Shown one piece after another: positions 8,220 through 18,078 of a DNA stretch of 64,000 bases (its first letter is position 1; each line of letters begins with the position of its first letter). This DNA comes from Spongiihabitans sp965206355 (GTDB lineage Bacteria; Pseudomonadota; Gammaproteobacteria; Arenicellales; Poriferihabitantaceae). A model generated the notes under the pieces. The model worked only from the letters and a program-made list of their open reading frames with translations. It was not told the DNA's origin and did no database searches. The stretch is taken from the NCBI GenBank assembly GCA_965206355.1, contig OZ242212.1:1488001-1552000 (forward strand). The letters run 5' to 3'. The translations under genes and the position numbers were made by a program.

Positions 8220-10775
8220 ATGCTCTCCCTGAAAAACTATCAGCAACAAGCTCTTGAACAGTTAGACCGCTGGCTGGACGCGCTCAAGGAAGCGCGGCTG
8301 ACTAGTGAAAAGGCGGGCAAAGCTCTTGAAGAGTCGGGGATTGATATTCCTGAAGAACTGCAAAACTATCCCCTCTTAGCTTGGAAGGCGCTGAAAGAGC
8401 AAAATATCCTCCCCGGCATTTCCCAAGACGGCGACATGGCAGTTCCCGGCTACATCTCCCGCACTGCGGCATCCGGCGAACCCATCCCGCATGTTTGCCT
8501 GAAGGTGCCGACTGGTGGCGGCAAGACGCTGTTGGGCGTGGCCGCGCTTGAGCGGATCAAGCGGGATACCGGCTTTGTGTTGTGGATTGTGCCGACCCGG
8601 GCGATCTACGAGCAGACCCGCCAGGCGTTCCGCACTCGCGAACATCCTTACCGGCAGATGCTCGAACATATGTCTGGCGGCAGGGTCAAATTGTTGCAAA
8701 AAACCGACCGCTTTACCCGGCAGGATACCGAAAACTATCTTTGCATCATGCTGCTGATGCTGCCCTCCGCCAACCGGCAAAAGAACAAGGAATTTCTCAA
8801 AATATTCCGCGACAGCAGCGGGTATATGTCATTTTTTCCCGAGCAGGATGACGCGGCGGCCAATGCAACGCTTTCGGAACACCATCCCGACCTGGAGAAA
8901 AATACAACCGGCGACTGGGTTAAGCAAAGCCTGATCAATGTGCTGAAACTGATTCGCCCCACGGTGATTTTGGATGAGGCGCATAAAGCATATGGGCCGA
9001 ATAACCAAAACAACCAGGAGTTTGTCAAATCCGTCAACCGGCTCAACCCCCGCTTTGTGCTTGAACTGTCCGCCACGCCGAAAATCGGCATCAGCAATAT
9101 CCTGGTCAACACATCGGGTCGCGACCTTCAGGACGAGGAGATGATCAAACTGCCGATAGAGATTCACAATTTCAGCAATTCCGACTGGAAACACACGCTT
9201 GCCAAAACGCAGGAAAAACTGGATGAGCTTGAAAGTGCGGCGCAAAAATTACAGGATCGGGAAAACCGCCATATCCGACCCATCGCTTTGGTCAGGGTGG
9301 AAAGAACGGGCGCAAAACAAAGAGGGCAAGGAAAAATTCATTCGGAGGATGCGCGGGAATACCTGATACGAAATCTTGCCGTGCCGGAGAATCACATCAG
9401 GATTCAATCATCGGAACGCAAGGAACTTGCGGGCGAGGATCTGCTGAGCGAGGCAAGCGAGGTACGCTGGATTATCACCAAAGACGCGCTGAAAGAAGGC
9501 TGGGATTGCTCATTTGCATATCTGCTTGCCTTGCTGGATAACACGAAAGCGACAACCGCCATCACGCAACTGGTCGGTCGGGTGATGCGGCAACCCCATG
9601 CACGCAGAATCACACAAGGCGATGCGCTGAACCGGTGTTACATTTACTGTTACAACACGGATGTGGGCATCGCGGTCGAAGGCGTGAAGGCCGGTCTGGA
9701 GAGTGAAGGGCTGACCGGGCTTGGCGATTTTGTTCACGGGCACGGCGAGGGCGATGCACCGAAACCGACCACCGTCAAACGTCGTGGTAAATACCGGCCA
9801 TTGAAAATTTTTCTCCCGCAGGTGTTACACAAAGCGGGGCACACCTGGCGCCCCATTGATTACGACCGCGATATATTAAGCGCGATTGATTGGGACACCA
9901 TTGACGCGGGCGCAGCGGTGAATCTGGATGATAGAGACATCATTCAGGAGATCAAAACTACAGTGGACATTCAAGGGCAAGGTAAGGTTTCGAAACAAAA
10001 CCTTGACAGCGAAAAGCAGTTGAGCGTGGATTATTTTGTCCGGCGGCTTATGGACAGAGTGCCCAATCCATGGCAGGCGGCGCGCATGGCGGAGGGGTTT
10101 ATTCAAACACATAAAAACAGGAAACACGATGAAAGCAAATTGTTGAATAACCGAATTTACCTTTCCGAAGAATTGAGCCGCCGCGTGAACAAGGCCATAG
10201 ACGACAAGGCCGAAGCGGTGTTTCGGGAAAAGGTTGGGCGGAATGTAATTCGGTTTCACCTTGAGACCGACCAGCGACTGGACTACTCACTGAATCAGTC
10301 CCTCGAAGTGCTGGTATCCCGTCAGGAACGGGCATTACAAGGCGCACACGGGACGCCAATACAACAGAGCCTGTTTAAGCCCGTCTACGAAAGCGGGTTT
10401 AACCGTCTGGAAAAAAACTTTGCGCTTTATCTGGATGAGAGTAACGCCATCTACTGGTGGCACCGCATCGCCGCGAGGCAGGCGTACTCCCTGCAAGGCT
10501 GGCGACGCCAGCGCGTGTATCCCGATTTTGTCGCTTGCCAAAAAGGCAACGGGAAACTGCTTATTTTGGAAACCAAAGGTCTGCACTTGCAGGGCAACGA
10601 GGATACGCAGTACAAGAAACGCTTGCTGGAGATGCTGGAGAAGACTTACGCAACCGCCCTTGACAGAGGCGAAATGGCCGTTAATGAGACGCCCGCCACT
10701 TTCAGGATGATGTTTGAGGATACCTGGCAAGAACGAATCAGCGAATTGGTTTCCGTCGATAACCAGCGTAAATGA
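8220..10775 (+). CDS. res: Type III restriction endonuclease subunit Res
   Basis: Res is the ATP-dependent translocating and cleaving subunit, acting in complex with Mod. With the ATG at 8220 it has 851 residues. Walker A T-G-G-G-K-T lies at about 98-103, the DEAH box (I-L-D-E-A-H-K-A-Y-G) at about 252-255, and the SF2 motif VI Q-L-V-G-R-V-M-R-Q near residue 447. The C-terminal PD-(D/E)XK nuclease signature is P-D at 768-769 with E-T-K at 784-786. All catalytic motifs are intact. The frame is open further upstream (8118), but that part overlaps the preceding gene and does not look like Res. The operon order mod / DUF6680-like / res, with overlaps, ties its translation to mod. Confidence 0.93.
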   Translation: MLSLKNYQQQALEQLDRWLDALKEARLTSEKAGKALEESGIDIPEELQNYPLLAWKALKEQNILPGISQDGDMAVPGYISRTAASGEPIPHVCLKVPTGGGKTLLGVAALERIKRDTGFVLWIVPTRAIYEQTRQAFRTREHPYRQMLEHMSGGRVKLLQKTDRFTRQDTENYLCIMLLMLPSANRQKNKEFLKIFRDSSGYMSFFPEQDDAAANATLSEHHPDLEKNTTGDWVKQSLINVLKLIRPTVILDEAHKAYGPNNQNNQEFVKSVNRLNPRFVLELSATPKIGISNILVNTSGRDLQDEEMIKLPIEIHNFSNSDWKHTLAKTQEKLDELESAAQKLQDRENRHIRPIALVRVERTGAKQRGQGKIHSEDAREYLIRNLAVPENHIRIQSSERKELAGEDLLSEASEVRWIITKDALKEGWDCSFAYLLALLDNTKATTAITQLVGRVMRQPHARRITQGDALNRCYIYCYNTDVGIAVEGVKAGLESEGLTGLGDFVHGHGEGDAPKPTTVKRRGKYRPLKIFLPQVLHKAGHTWRPIDYDRDILSAIDWDTIDAGAAVNLDDRDIIQEIKTTVDIQGQGKVSKQNLDSEKQLSVDYFVRRLMDRVPNPWQAARMAEGFIQTHKNRKHDESKLLNNRIYLSEELSRRVNKAIDDKAEAVFREKVGRNVIRFHLETDQRLDYSLNQSLEVLVSRQERALQGAHGTPIQQSLFKPVYESGFNRLEKNFALYLDESNAIYWWHRIAARQAYSLQGWRRQRVYPDFVACQKGNGKLLILETKGLHLQGNEDTQYKKRLLEMLEKTYATALDRGEMAVNETPATFRMMFEDTWQERISELVSVDNQRK

Positions 10776-10858
10776 AATTCGTCACCTACAACATTCAATT
10801 CTTGTAAACAAAAAATGAAAGAAATCAGCTTTGTGCATCGGTTCTTAATCCCCTCACA

Positions 10859-11419
10859 TTAAGCGCGTTCGATGTATTCCCCAGTGTCGGTGTTTATTTT
10901 TACTCTTTCGCCTGCGTTAATGAAGGTCGGTACGGTTACTTTATGACCAGTTTCTAAAACGGCGGGCTTGCCGCTACCTGAAGCGGTTTGTCCTTTGACT
11001 ACGCTGTCGGTTTCGACTACTTGCAAGGTTACTGCTGCTGGAAGTTCAATGCCGATGGGGTTGTCGTTGTGGAAGTTTATCTGTAGCTCGGTATTGGGCA
11101 ATAAATAAGGTGCTTCCGCCTCAAGATCATCACTTGACATAGAAATTTGTTCATAGCTGCTATTGTTCATAAATACATAATTATCGCCGTCAAGGTAGAG
11201 GTATTGCATATTGCGCGGTTCGACATGGGCTTTTTCCATTTTGTCTTCGGAGCGAAATCGCTCATTGAGTTTGGTGCCATCACTAATACACTTCATTTCA
11301 AGTTGGACGAAAGCACCGCCTTTACCGGGTTTAACATGATTTTTCTTGAGGATACGCCATAATTTTCCTTGATGTTCCATCAGGTTACCAATCCGGACGT
11401 CAAAGGCTGATATTTTCAT
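10859..11419 (-). CDS. efp: Elongation factor P
   Basis: EF-P binds between the P and E sites of the ribosome and relieves stalling at polyproline stretches. The 186 residues show the usual three beta domains. The modified-lysine loop H-V-K-P-G-K-G-G-A-F places the target at Lys33 (Lys34 in E. coli numbering), so an EpmA-type lysylation is expected; no epmA or epmB lies in this window. The gene is monocistronic, convergent with res and divergent from uvrC. Confidence 0.96.
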   Translation of the reverse strand: MKISAFDVRIGNLMEHQGKLWRILKKNHVKPGKGGAFVQLEMKCISDGTKLNERFRSEDKMEKAHVEPRNMQYLYLDGDNYVFMNNSSYEQISMSSDDLEAEAPYLLPNTELQINFHNDNPIGIELPAAVTLQVVETDSVVKGQTASGSGKPAVLETGHKVTVPTFINAGERVKINTDTGEYIERA

Positions 11420-11576
11420 TGTGAAAAAAATTTGAAAAAATTATTATGCGTTAAGGGATATAATCAGGTTAGATTATGACAGATTATAGCAACGTTCAAA
11501 ATAGACGATTTGGCTTATTAGCGCAATTAACGGTGTCAATGTGATATTTTTCACGACCGTGACATCGTGCTGAACA

Positions 11577-13409
11577 TTGCGTGTGGCTGAAGTGGCGAGT
11601 AATTTCGATGCCGACATTTTTCTGGGCACGGTGTCAGAAAAGCCGGGTGTTTATATCTTTGTCGATGAGGATGGACAAACCTTGTATGTCGGTAAGGCGA
11701 AAAACCTGAAAAAACGCTTACAGAGTTATTTCAGGAGTACTGGTCTGACCGCGAAAACCCGACTGATGGTTTCGAAAATTGCCCATGCGGAAACTCAGCA
11801 AACACGCACCGAAAGCGAGGCGTTGCTGTTAGAGAATAACCTGATTAAGGATAAGCGACCACGCTACAATATATCGTTACGAGACGACAAAAGTTTTCCC
11901 TACATACGACTGACCGAGCACAATCAGTTTCCACGTTTTTCATTTTATCGAGGACCTCGCTCCGTTCCGGGAAAGTACTACGGGCCTTATCCAAATGCCG
12001 GGGCAGTACGTGAGATGCTGGGGCATTTGCATAAGATTTTTCGGTTACGGCAGTGTGATGATAGTTTTTTTAGAAATCGTTCCCGACCCTGTTTGCAGTT
12101 TCAGATTAAGCGTTGCAGCGCCCCCTGTGTCGGACGCATTGAGCAAAAGGATTATCTGGATGATGTGCGCCAAGCTAAAGCAATGCTGGTGGGTGAAGAT
12201 GCTTCGTTGCTTGAGGAGCTTGCTGAAAAAATGGAACAAGCGTCCGCGAATTTGAATTATGAAACGGCAGCGTTATACCGCGATCGCATTGCGTTATTGC
12301 AAAGAATTCGAGAAAAACAATATGTTGCTTCTGGCGTGAGTAATGCGGATGTGGTCGCCGTGGCAGTTGAATCAGGATTGGTTTGTTTCGGGGTGGTGTC
12401 GATTAGGCAAGGTAGAAATTTGGGGGCACAATTTCATATTCAGCCCAACCCACTGGAGCAAACCGCATGCCAGTTACTTGAAGCTTTTCTGCCACAAAAG
12501 TATTTCGGCCTGACTATGCCGGCAGAAATTCTGATCAGTGAGAGAATCCACAGCAGAATCTCGTTGCAACAGGCCTTGTCCATAGATAACAGCTGTAAGG
12601 TCGTCATCAAACAACACTGCCGCGCTCACCGTGCTCGCTGGATTGAGTCGGCGCGTATCAATACGCAGGACAACCTGCGGTATCACCTCAATGAAAAAAG
12701 CCAGATTAACGCACAATTCATGGCGTTAACTGATTTACTGTCGCTGGATGAAATTCCTGCCCGTATTGAATGCTTTGATATTAGCCATACCATGGGCGAA
12801 CACACCGTTGGCTCGTGTGTGGTGTTTGACCATCAAGGTGCGGTGAAATCCGATTATCGGCGCTATAATATTTCTGGAATTGAAGCGGGTGATGACTATG
12901 CGGCTATGCAACAGGTACTGAACAGACGATATAGGCGGGTGCTTGAAAACGATGGCAAACTACCGGATTTAGTGATTGTTGATGGCGGAAAAGGACAACT
13001 CGGTGTAGCACAAAAAGTGTTTAAGGCGTTGCACATTGTTGACTCGGTTACGTTAATGGGGGTATCCAAAGGCGCGTTGCGAAAACCGGGAGAAGAACGG
13101 TTTCATTTGCTCAACAGCCACCGAGTGATACAACCCAAAGGTACTTCACCAGCATCTCATTTGGTGCAAAGAATCCGAGACGAGGCGCATCGATTTGCGA
13201 TTAGCGGACATCGTCAGCGACGCGCTAAAGCAAGGACTGAATCACCGTTGCAACACATTGCCGGGATTGGTGATAAACGCAGACGCAACCTGCTACGATA
13301 TTTTGGGGGATTGTCGGAAATCAAACGCGCAGGAATTGAGGACTTAACCCAAGTTAGCGGCATCAGTCAGGCACTGGCACAACGAATTTACCACGAATTC
13401 CACGATTAG
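11577..13409 (+). CDS. uvrC: Excinuclease ABC subunit C
   Basis: UvrC makes both incisions around a DNA lesion in nucleotide excision repair, together with UvrB. The 610-residue protein has the N-terminal GIY-YIG nuclease (P-G-V-Y-I-F then L-Y-V-G-K-A-K-N-L), a four-Cys stretch near residues 155-182, a UVR segment near 215 that contacts UvrB, the RNase-H-like second nuclease (C-F-D-I-S-H-T, then V-D-G-G-K-G-Q-L) and C-terminal helix-hairpin-helix motifs. The listed start is TTG; a GTG two codons on is equally possible. pgsA and the tRNAs follow, as in many gammaproteobacteria. Confidence 0.97.
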   Translation: MRVAEVASNFDADIFLGTVSEKPGVYIFVDEDGQTLYVGKAKNLKKRLQSYFRSTGLTAKTRLMVSKIAHAETQQTRTESEALLLENNLIKDKRPRYNISLRDDKSFPYIRLTEHNQFPRFSFYRGPRSVPGKYYGPYPNAGAVREMLGHLHKIFRLRQCDDSFFRNRSRPCLQFQIKRCSAPCVGRIEQKDYLDDVRQAKAMLVGEDASLLEELAEKMEQASANLNYETAALYRDRIALLQRIREKQYVASGVSNADVVAVAVESGLVCFGVVSIRQGRNLGAQFHIQPNPLEQTACQLLEAFLPQKYFGLTMPAEILISERIHSRISLQQALSIDNSCKVVIKQHCRAHRARWIESARINTQDNLRYHLNEKSQINAQFMALTDLLSLDEIPARIECFDISHTMGEHTVGSCVVFDHQGAVKSDYRRYNISGIEAGDDYAAMQQVLNRRYRRVLENDGKLPDLVIVDGGKGQLGVAQKVFKALHIVDSVTLMGVSKGALRKPGEERFHLLNSHRVIQPKGTSPASHLVQRIRDEAHRFAISGHRQRRAKARTESPLQHIAGIGDKRRRNLLRYFGGLSEIKRAGIEDLTQVSGISQALAQRIYHEFHD

Positions 13410-13563
13410 TATCGTACAATCAAACAATGAGGGAATTTACTGTTTCCGTGCCACCGAGAATCGATTAAAATCAATCACCCTGAGTATTCGGACAATACCG
13501 TAGTCGTAGTAGCCGAAAAAACAACCGAAACACCAAAATGATTTTGCCAGACTAATAATCATA

Positions 13564-14148
13564 ATGCTAAATATCCCGAATATTCTGACGCTATTGAGAA
13601 TTTTATTGATACCGATATTGGTCATTGTTTATTTCTGGTCATTGGAGAAAAGAGAACTCGTTATCACCAGCATATTTGTGCTGGCAGCCGTAACCGACTG
13701 GTTGGATGGGTTTCTCGCAAGAAAGTTGAATGCCACATCGGCACTCGGGGCCTTCCTCGATCCGGTGGCCGATAAGCTAATCGTCTCCAGCGCGTTAGTG
13801 CTTTTGGTTTCAGATGCCGATGTGCTGAATCGGGTTTTACATCCGATGCCGTTTGCTATTGCAGTATGTGTTATTATTGGACGAGAAATTACCATTTCCG
13901 CTTTACGCGAATGGATGGCAGAACTCGGGGAGCGGGGTATAGTGGCAGTGGGGATGCTGGGGAAAATAAAAACCATATTGCAGATGGTCTCCATTGGATT
14001 CTTATTGTACGCCAAGCCGATAATGGGAATGCCAACATTTCTCATCGGTGAAATCGCTTTTTATTTCGCCGCCGTGCTTACTTTATGGTCAATATGGGTA
14101 TATTTGAAAGCAGCACTACCTTACTTGCTGGAGAAGTCATCTGAGTAA
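13564..14148 (+). CDS. pgsA: CDP-diacylglycerol-glycerol-3-phosphate 3-phosphatidyltransferase
   Basis: PgsA makes phosphatidylglycerophosphate, the committed step to phosphatidylglycerol and cardiolipin, in the inner membrane. The 194 residues contain several hydrophobic helices and the CDP-alcohol phosphotransferase signature D-G-x2-A-R-x8-G-x3-D-x3-D (D-W-L-D-G-F-L-A-R-K through G-A-F-L-D-P-V-A-D-K, about residues 41-66). It stands between uvrC and the tRNA cluster, the E. coli-like order. Confidence 0.95.
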   Translation: MLNIPNILTLLRILLIPILVIVYFWSLEKRELVITSIFVLAAVTDWLDGFLARKLNATSALGAFLDPVADKLIVSSALVLLVSDADVLNRVLHPMPFAIAVCVIIGREITISALREWMAELGERGIVAVGMLGKIKTILQMVSIGFLLYAKPIMGMPTFLIGEIAFYFAAVLTLWSIWVYLKAALPYLLEKSSE

Positions 14149-14254
14149 TTTTTTTGCCATGCTTATGGCGCATAAAAGCGACCCGTCTGCAAGCGCGGAT
14201 GGACGGCATAGGCCAGACAGGCGTAAAATGCTGTGTAAATTACTCAATATACTA

Positions 14255-14282
14255 TTGACACGGTCTTGTGCTTGCATAGAAT
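14255..14282 (+). promoter_or_regulatory. Sigma-70 promoter of the tRNA cluster
   Basis: A perfect -35 TTGACA (14255-14260) and -10 TAGAAT (14277-14282) are 16 bases apart, about 40 bases before the first tRNA. Position and quality fit a strong stable-RNA promoter. Confidence 0.7.
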
Positions 14283-14324
14283 CAACACCCCTCATGATTT
14301 GATCATGGTGGGCGTGGCAGATAT

Positions 14325-14399
14325 GCGGGAATAGCTCAGTGGTAGAGCACAACCTTGCCAAGGTTGGGGTCGCGAGTTCGAACCTCGTTTCCCGCTCCA
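14325..14399 (+). tRNA. tRNA-Gly (anticodon GCC)
   Basis: Acceptor arm GCGGGAA pairs with TTCCCGC and CCA is encoded. The anticodon loop reads TTGCCAA and the T-loop GTTCGAACC. First of a Gly-Cys-Leu cluster matching the E. coli glyW-cysT-leuZ order behind pgsA. Confidence 0.97.
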
Positions 14400-14551
14400 G
14401 ATATCCAATCCCTGTCGTATTCAGGGCATGGGTTTATGTTGGTCGTGTAGTCAATAATTGCGCCTGCACTATTTATCTTTTCGCCATCTGTGGTGGTGTT
14501 TGATTATTGACCTGTACTGATTTGCTAGCCAGAGCCATTAAATGGTCGAGT

Positions 14552-14625
14552 GGCTGAGTGGCAGAGTGGTTATGCAGCGGCCTGCAAAGCCGTTTACCTC
14601 GGTTCGATTCCGGGCTCAGCCTCCA
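14552..14625 (+). tRNA. tRNA-Cys (anticodon GCA)
   Basis: Acceptor GGCTGAG pairs with CTCAGCC, followed by T and CCA. The anticodon loop contains GCA flanked by CT and AA, and the T-loop GGTTCGATTCC is canonical. Confidence 0.95.
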
Positions 14626-14815
14626 TAGCAGACAAACCAAGAGCAACACCGAACCCGTTTTTTCGGGGACCGTGTTAGTGCGGTTATATGAGTGAGCCAA
14701 AACAAAATATCAAGATTTTGAGACAGCTAATGCAGGTAGCACAGAGGTTATGATTTATATGAGAATTCGCAGTTCGTTATTGAAAATTGGTAATTTGTCT
14801 GCAAGCAGGTAATTT

Positions 14816-14902
14816 GCCCGGGTGGCGGAATAGGTAGACGCAAGGGACTTAAAATCCCTCGATGGTAACATCGTGCCGGTTCAAGTCCGGCCCCGGGTAC
14901 CA
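14816..14902 (+). tRNA. tRNA-Leu (anticodon TAA)
   Basis: An 87-nt class II tRNA with a long variable arm (TCGATGGTAACATCG). Acceptor GCCCGGG pairs with CCCGGGT, followed by A and CCA. The anticodon loop reads CTTAAAA. Confidence 0.96.
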
Positions 14903-14920
14903 CGACACCAATGTTTATGA

Positions 14921-15059
14921 GAGACCTTTGCACGGAAGATGATTTCGCTTTCAGGCAAGGCAAAAACGCACGGAATGAGGGAGTTTATGCTTATAAATGA
15001 CCGATTGAGTACGATTTTAACACAGCATGCAGGTGAAATGGCTTTCGTGCAAAGGTCTC
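14921..15059 (+). mobile_element. MITE copy A (139-bp class)
   Basis: Non-coding element with terminal inverted repeats GAGACCTTTGCACG / CGTGCAAAGGTCTC, flanked by the 5-bp target duplication TATGA. It sits between tRNA-Leu and the phosphoribosyltransferase gene. Copies B to F elsewhere in the window share its sequence. It is too short for a transposase, so a transposase elsewhere in the genome must have moved it. Confidence 0.85.
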
Positions 15060-15085
15060 TATGAATATGAAATCGGGATTCGGCA

Positions 15086-15649
15086 ATGACTGAAAAACGT
15101 TATATTAGTGCGCAGGAATTGCTTGAGGATTCGTACCAGCTTGGTGCGAAAATTCTGGAAAGTCAATTTCGACCGAATTTTATGGTCGGAATTTGGCGAG
15201 GCGGTTCACCAGTCGGTATCGCCGTTCAGGAAATGTTGGCATATTTTGGGGTTAATACCGACCATATCAGCGTGCGAACATCACTTTACAACGGAATGAC
15301 CGCCTCCAATAAGCGGGTGCGGGTGCATGGTTTAGACTATTTGATTGAAAATCTGAATGCTGAAGATGCGTTGCTGATTGTTGATGACGTTTACGATTCG
15401 GGTCAGAGCATTCAGGCGGTCATTGAGCGACTCAGCGAGAAAACCCGGCGTAATACCCCATCGCAAATAAGAGTAGCGACACCGTGGTTCAAGCCGACAA
15501 ACAATAAAACCGCTCGGGAACCAGATTATTTCTTGCATACCACCGAGCAATGGCTGGTATTTCCGCACGAAATTCTCGGCTTGAGCAAGGCGGAATTAAA
15601 ATCTGGAAAAGGAAAACTATTTGATATCATTGAAAGCGTAGCGCGTTAA
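15086..15649 (+). CDS. Purine-type phosphoribosyltransferase
   Basis: A 187-residue type I phosphoribosyltransferase that would transfer phosphoribose from PRPP to a base. The PRPP-binding loop L-L-I-V-D-D-V-Y-D-S-G-Q-S is at about residues 95-107, and an N-terminal W-R-G-G-S-P-V-G loop near 37 fits hypoxanthine/xanthine/guanine transferases. Substrate cannot be fixed from sequence alone. The start codon is 26 bases after MITE copy A, so the MITE now forms the upstream region and may supply or disrupt its promoter. Confidence 0.85.
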   Translation: MTEKRYISAQELLEDSYQLGAKILESQFRPNFMVGIWRGGSPVGIAVQEMLAYFGVNTDHISVRTSLYNGMTASNKRVRVHGLDYLIENLNAEDALLIVDDVYDSGQSIQAVIERLSEKTRRNTPSQIRVATPWFKPTNNKTAREPDYFLHTTEQWLVFPHEILGLSKAELKSGKGKLFDIIESVAR

Positions 15650-15865
15650 AAAGCATCAAAAACCATAGGTTATGACGTAAGCGCGACCACAGCTTTTTGA
15701 TGTGAATTACAAATAATTGCGAATGGCGTACTCATCTGTTAAGCGACAGAGTGGACAATAAGTGCTTCTTTAGAGAGCAGCAAGCAGATCTTCTACCCCA
15801 GCCATGCGTTGATTTAAGTGGTACTGCCTTATATTCGAAAGACAAAATCACCAGCAGCGGCATTG

Positions 15866-16479
15866 CCTTGGTTGTATTTGAAGGGTATTTTAGTGGTGAG
15901 ATGGGTGCCGCCCTGGAGGTGCTTGTAGGCCCGCAAGCAAAAGGTCTGTCAGTCGGTATTGTATCTCGCCTGAAGCAGGTCTGGGCGCAAGAGTACCGAC
16001 ACTGGCGGGATGAACGAGTGGACTAAAAATCAATGGGTTTATATCTGGGTCGATGAGATATAATTCTGGTTTGAAGTCTGAACAGGACAAACTCTGCGAT
16101 TTGGTGATTATTGGCGTGAATGAAGGTGCTGAAAAGCATTTCTGGTCATTGAAGATGGTGTGCGTGAATCAACCATGAGTTGGCGCGAGGTGTTGTTGCA
16201 CCTGAACAGCGCGTGGCATGAACATCCCGAAATTGGCAACGTATCCGCACCAGCAACCCGATTGAGTCGATTTTCGGCACGATCCGTCATCGGACGAAGC
16301 AATCGAAGGGCTATCTCAGTCGAGAGGGTATGCTACAGATGATGTTTATATCCAATGGGCACTTCGAGCTGGGGATGTGCGCGGAGAAAAAATGGAGACG
16401 CTTACGCGGGTTTGATGACCTGATGAAAGTGGTTACGGGAGTCAAATTCAAAGATGGAATAGCGGTAACAGCTATTTGA
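15866..16479 (+). pseudogene. Degenerate IS256-family (Mutator) transposase
   Basis: Pieces of one transposase occur in order but in different frames. They are: G-A-A-L-E-V-L-V-G-P-Q-A-K-G-L-S with R-L-K-Q-V-W near 15906-15987; a D-E-I-Y-S-G-L segment and V-I-I-G-V-N-E near 16051-16122; S-W-R-E-V-L-L near 16175; then I-R-T-S-N-P-I-E-S-I-F and R-H-R-T-K-Q-S-K-G-Y near 16245-16310; and the C-terminal G-V-K-F-K-D-G-I before the stop at 16479. A large internal part, including most of the catalytic core, is missing between S-W-R-E-V and I-R-T-S-N. No intact ends were found, so it is immobile. Confidence 0.8.
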
Positions 16480-16815
16480 TCAGGTCGCCGCTTGATTCAG
16501 GTGCTCAAACACCACTTTTGACAATAATTCCGCCGTTATGGGCACTTACACGATTATCGGAAACAAGGGGTTAACCTCGCCATTATTGCACTGTATTTGT
16601 GTAAACGTTAACGATTACGAATTGCGAATTGAAATTTACGAACCGTTCTTGTTCCAAGTCAATTTATTTTATTCTCTGCGTTCTCTGTGTCAAAATCCTT
16701 AAGCTTCGCTATTCGTAATTGCTAAAAATGAGGTTAGCAATAATCATCTCGCGAATTGCTTACTCGCGCGGTTTTAAGAGGTATAATCTGCTTTTTGGTT
16801 TAAGCACAGTTTGAG
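16480..16815 (+). other. Non-coding stretch upstream of trpB with a candidate -10
   Basis: No gene is visible. A TATAAT at 16782-16787 lies about 29 bases before the trpB ATG and is the best promoter candidate, though a matching -35 is weak. The part next to the IS256 relic is presumably IS debris. No leader-peptide attenuator with tandem Trp codons was seen. Confidence 0.45.
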
Positions 16816-18078
16816 ATGCCCAACGTCAGTAAAAATACCAGTGAGAATGTCGGTAAAAACCGGGGCGATAATCAGCCGGAATCATTTAGATCGGGTGCGG
16901 ACGATCAGGGGCACTTTGGGATTTTTGGCGGGAGATTTGTTCCGGAAACCCTGATGCCGCTGATTCTTGAAGTAGAAAAAGCTTACAACAAATATCGAAA
17001 TGATTCGAGTTTTCTGGAGGATTTGGATTACTACGCGGGTGATTACGTCGGCAGACCCAGTCCGCTTTATTTTGCTGAACGCCTGACTCGGCAACTGGGT
17101 GGTGCCAGAATTTATTTCAAACGGGATGAACTGAACCATACCGGCGCACATAAAATTAACAATACCCTTGGGCAGATTCTGCTGGCAAGGCGTATGGGCA
17201 AGAAACGTATTATTGCCGAGACTGGTGCTGGTCAACATGGTGTTGCCACGGCGACAGTTTGTGCCTTATTTGATTTGCCCTGTGTGGTGTATATGGGGGA
17301 AACCGATATCAAGCGGCAGGCACCGAATGTGTTTCGTATGAAACTACTGGGTGCTGAGGTCATACCGGTAACCAGCGGGACGGCAACCTTGAAAGATGCG
17401 ATGAATGATGCTTTGCGCGATTGGGTCGCCAATGTTGAGGATACTTTTTATATTATCGGTACCGTGGCAGGTCCCCATCCCTATCCAGAAATGGTGCGTG
17501 ATTTCCAATGTGTCATTGGCAGGGAAGCAAGACAACAACTTTTCGAAAAGGAGAACCGCCTGCCTGACATGTTGCTCGCCTGCATTGGCGGTGGCTCAAA
17601 TGCCATCGGGCTGTTTCATCCCTTTCTCGATGATCCATCCGTCTCCATTATCGGTGTGGAAGCGGCGGGTATGGGTATTGATAGCGGAAAACATTCGGCT
17701 TCGCTTGGTGGCGGTCAGCCCGGGATATTACACGGCAACAGAACCTATCTGCTGCAAAATGAAGATGGTCAGATTAACGATGCCCACTCTATTTCTGCCG
17801 GGCTGGATTATCCTGGTATCGGCCCTGAACATGCTTGGTTACATAACACAGGTCGTGTTCAGTATGTTTCGGTTACCGATCAGGAGGCACTGGATGCGTT
17901 CCAATTGTGTTGTCGTAGTGAAGGCATCATCCCGGCATTAGAACCCGCTCATGCGCTCGCCCATGTTGTCAAAATTGCACCGACTATGTCGAAAGATAAA
18001 ATTATCATTATGAATATGTGTGGTCGAGGCGACAAAGATGTGTTCACTGTGGCAGAAGCGTTGGGAGTAGCCCTGTGA
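16816..18078 (+). CDS. trpB: Tryptophan synthase beta chain
   Basis: TrpB condenses indole with serine using PLP in the alpha2-beta2 complex. The 420 residues exceed the usual 390-400 because of a polar N-terminal extension of about 25. The PLP lysine is in H-T-G-A-H-K-I-N-N (Lys113), E-T-G-A-G-Q-H-G follows, and the phosphate loop is G-G-G-S-N-A-I-G. The stop overlaps the trpA start (GTGA), giving translational coupling. The usual upstream neighbour trpF is absent here; an IS256 relic lies in its place. Confidence 0.97.
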   Translation: MPNVSKNTSENVGKNRGDNQPESFRSGADDQGHFGIFGGRFVPETLMPLILEVEKAYNKYRNDSSFLEDLDYYAGDYVGRPSPLYFAERLTRQLGGARIYFKRDELNHTGAHKINNTLGQILLARRMGKKRIIAETGAGQHGVATATVCALFDLPCVVYMGETDIKRQAPNVFRMKLLGAEVIPVTSGTATLKDAMNDALRDWVANVEDTFYIIGTVAGPHPYPEMVRDFQCVIGREARQQLFEKENRLPDMLLACIGGGSNAIGLFHPFLDDPSVSIIGVEAAGMGIDSGKHSASLGGGQPGILHGNRTYLLQNEDGQINDAHSISAGLDYPGIGPEHAWLHNTGRVQYVSVTDQEALDAFQLCCRSEGIIPALEPAHALAHVVKIAPTMSKDKIIIMNMCGRGDKDVFTVAEALGVAL

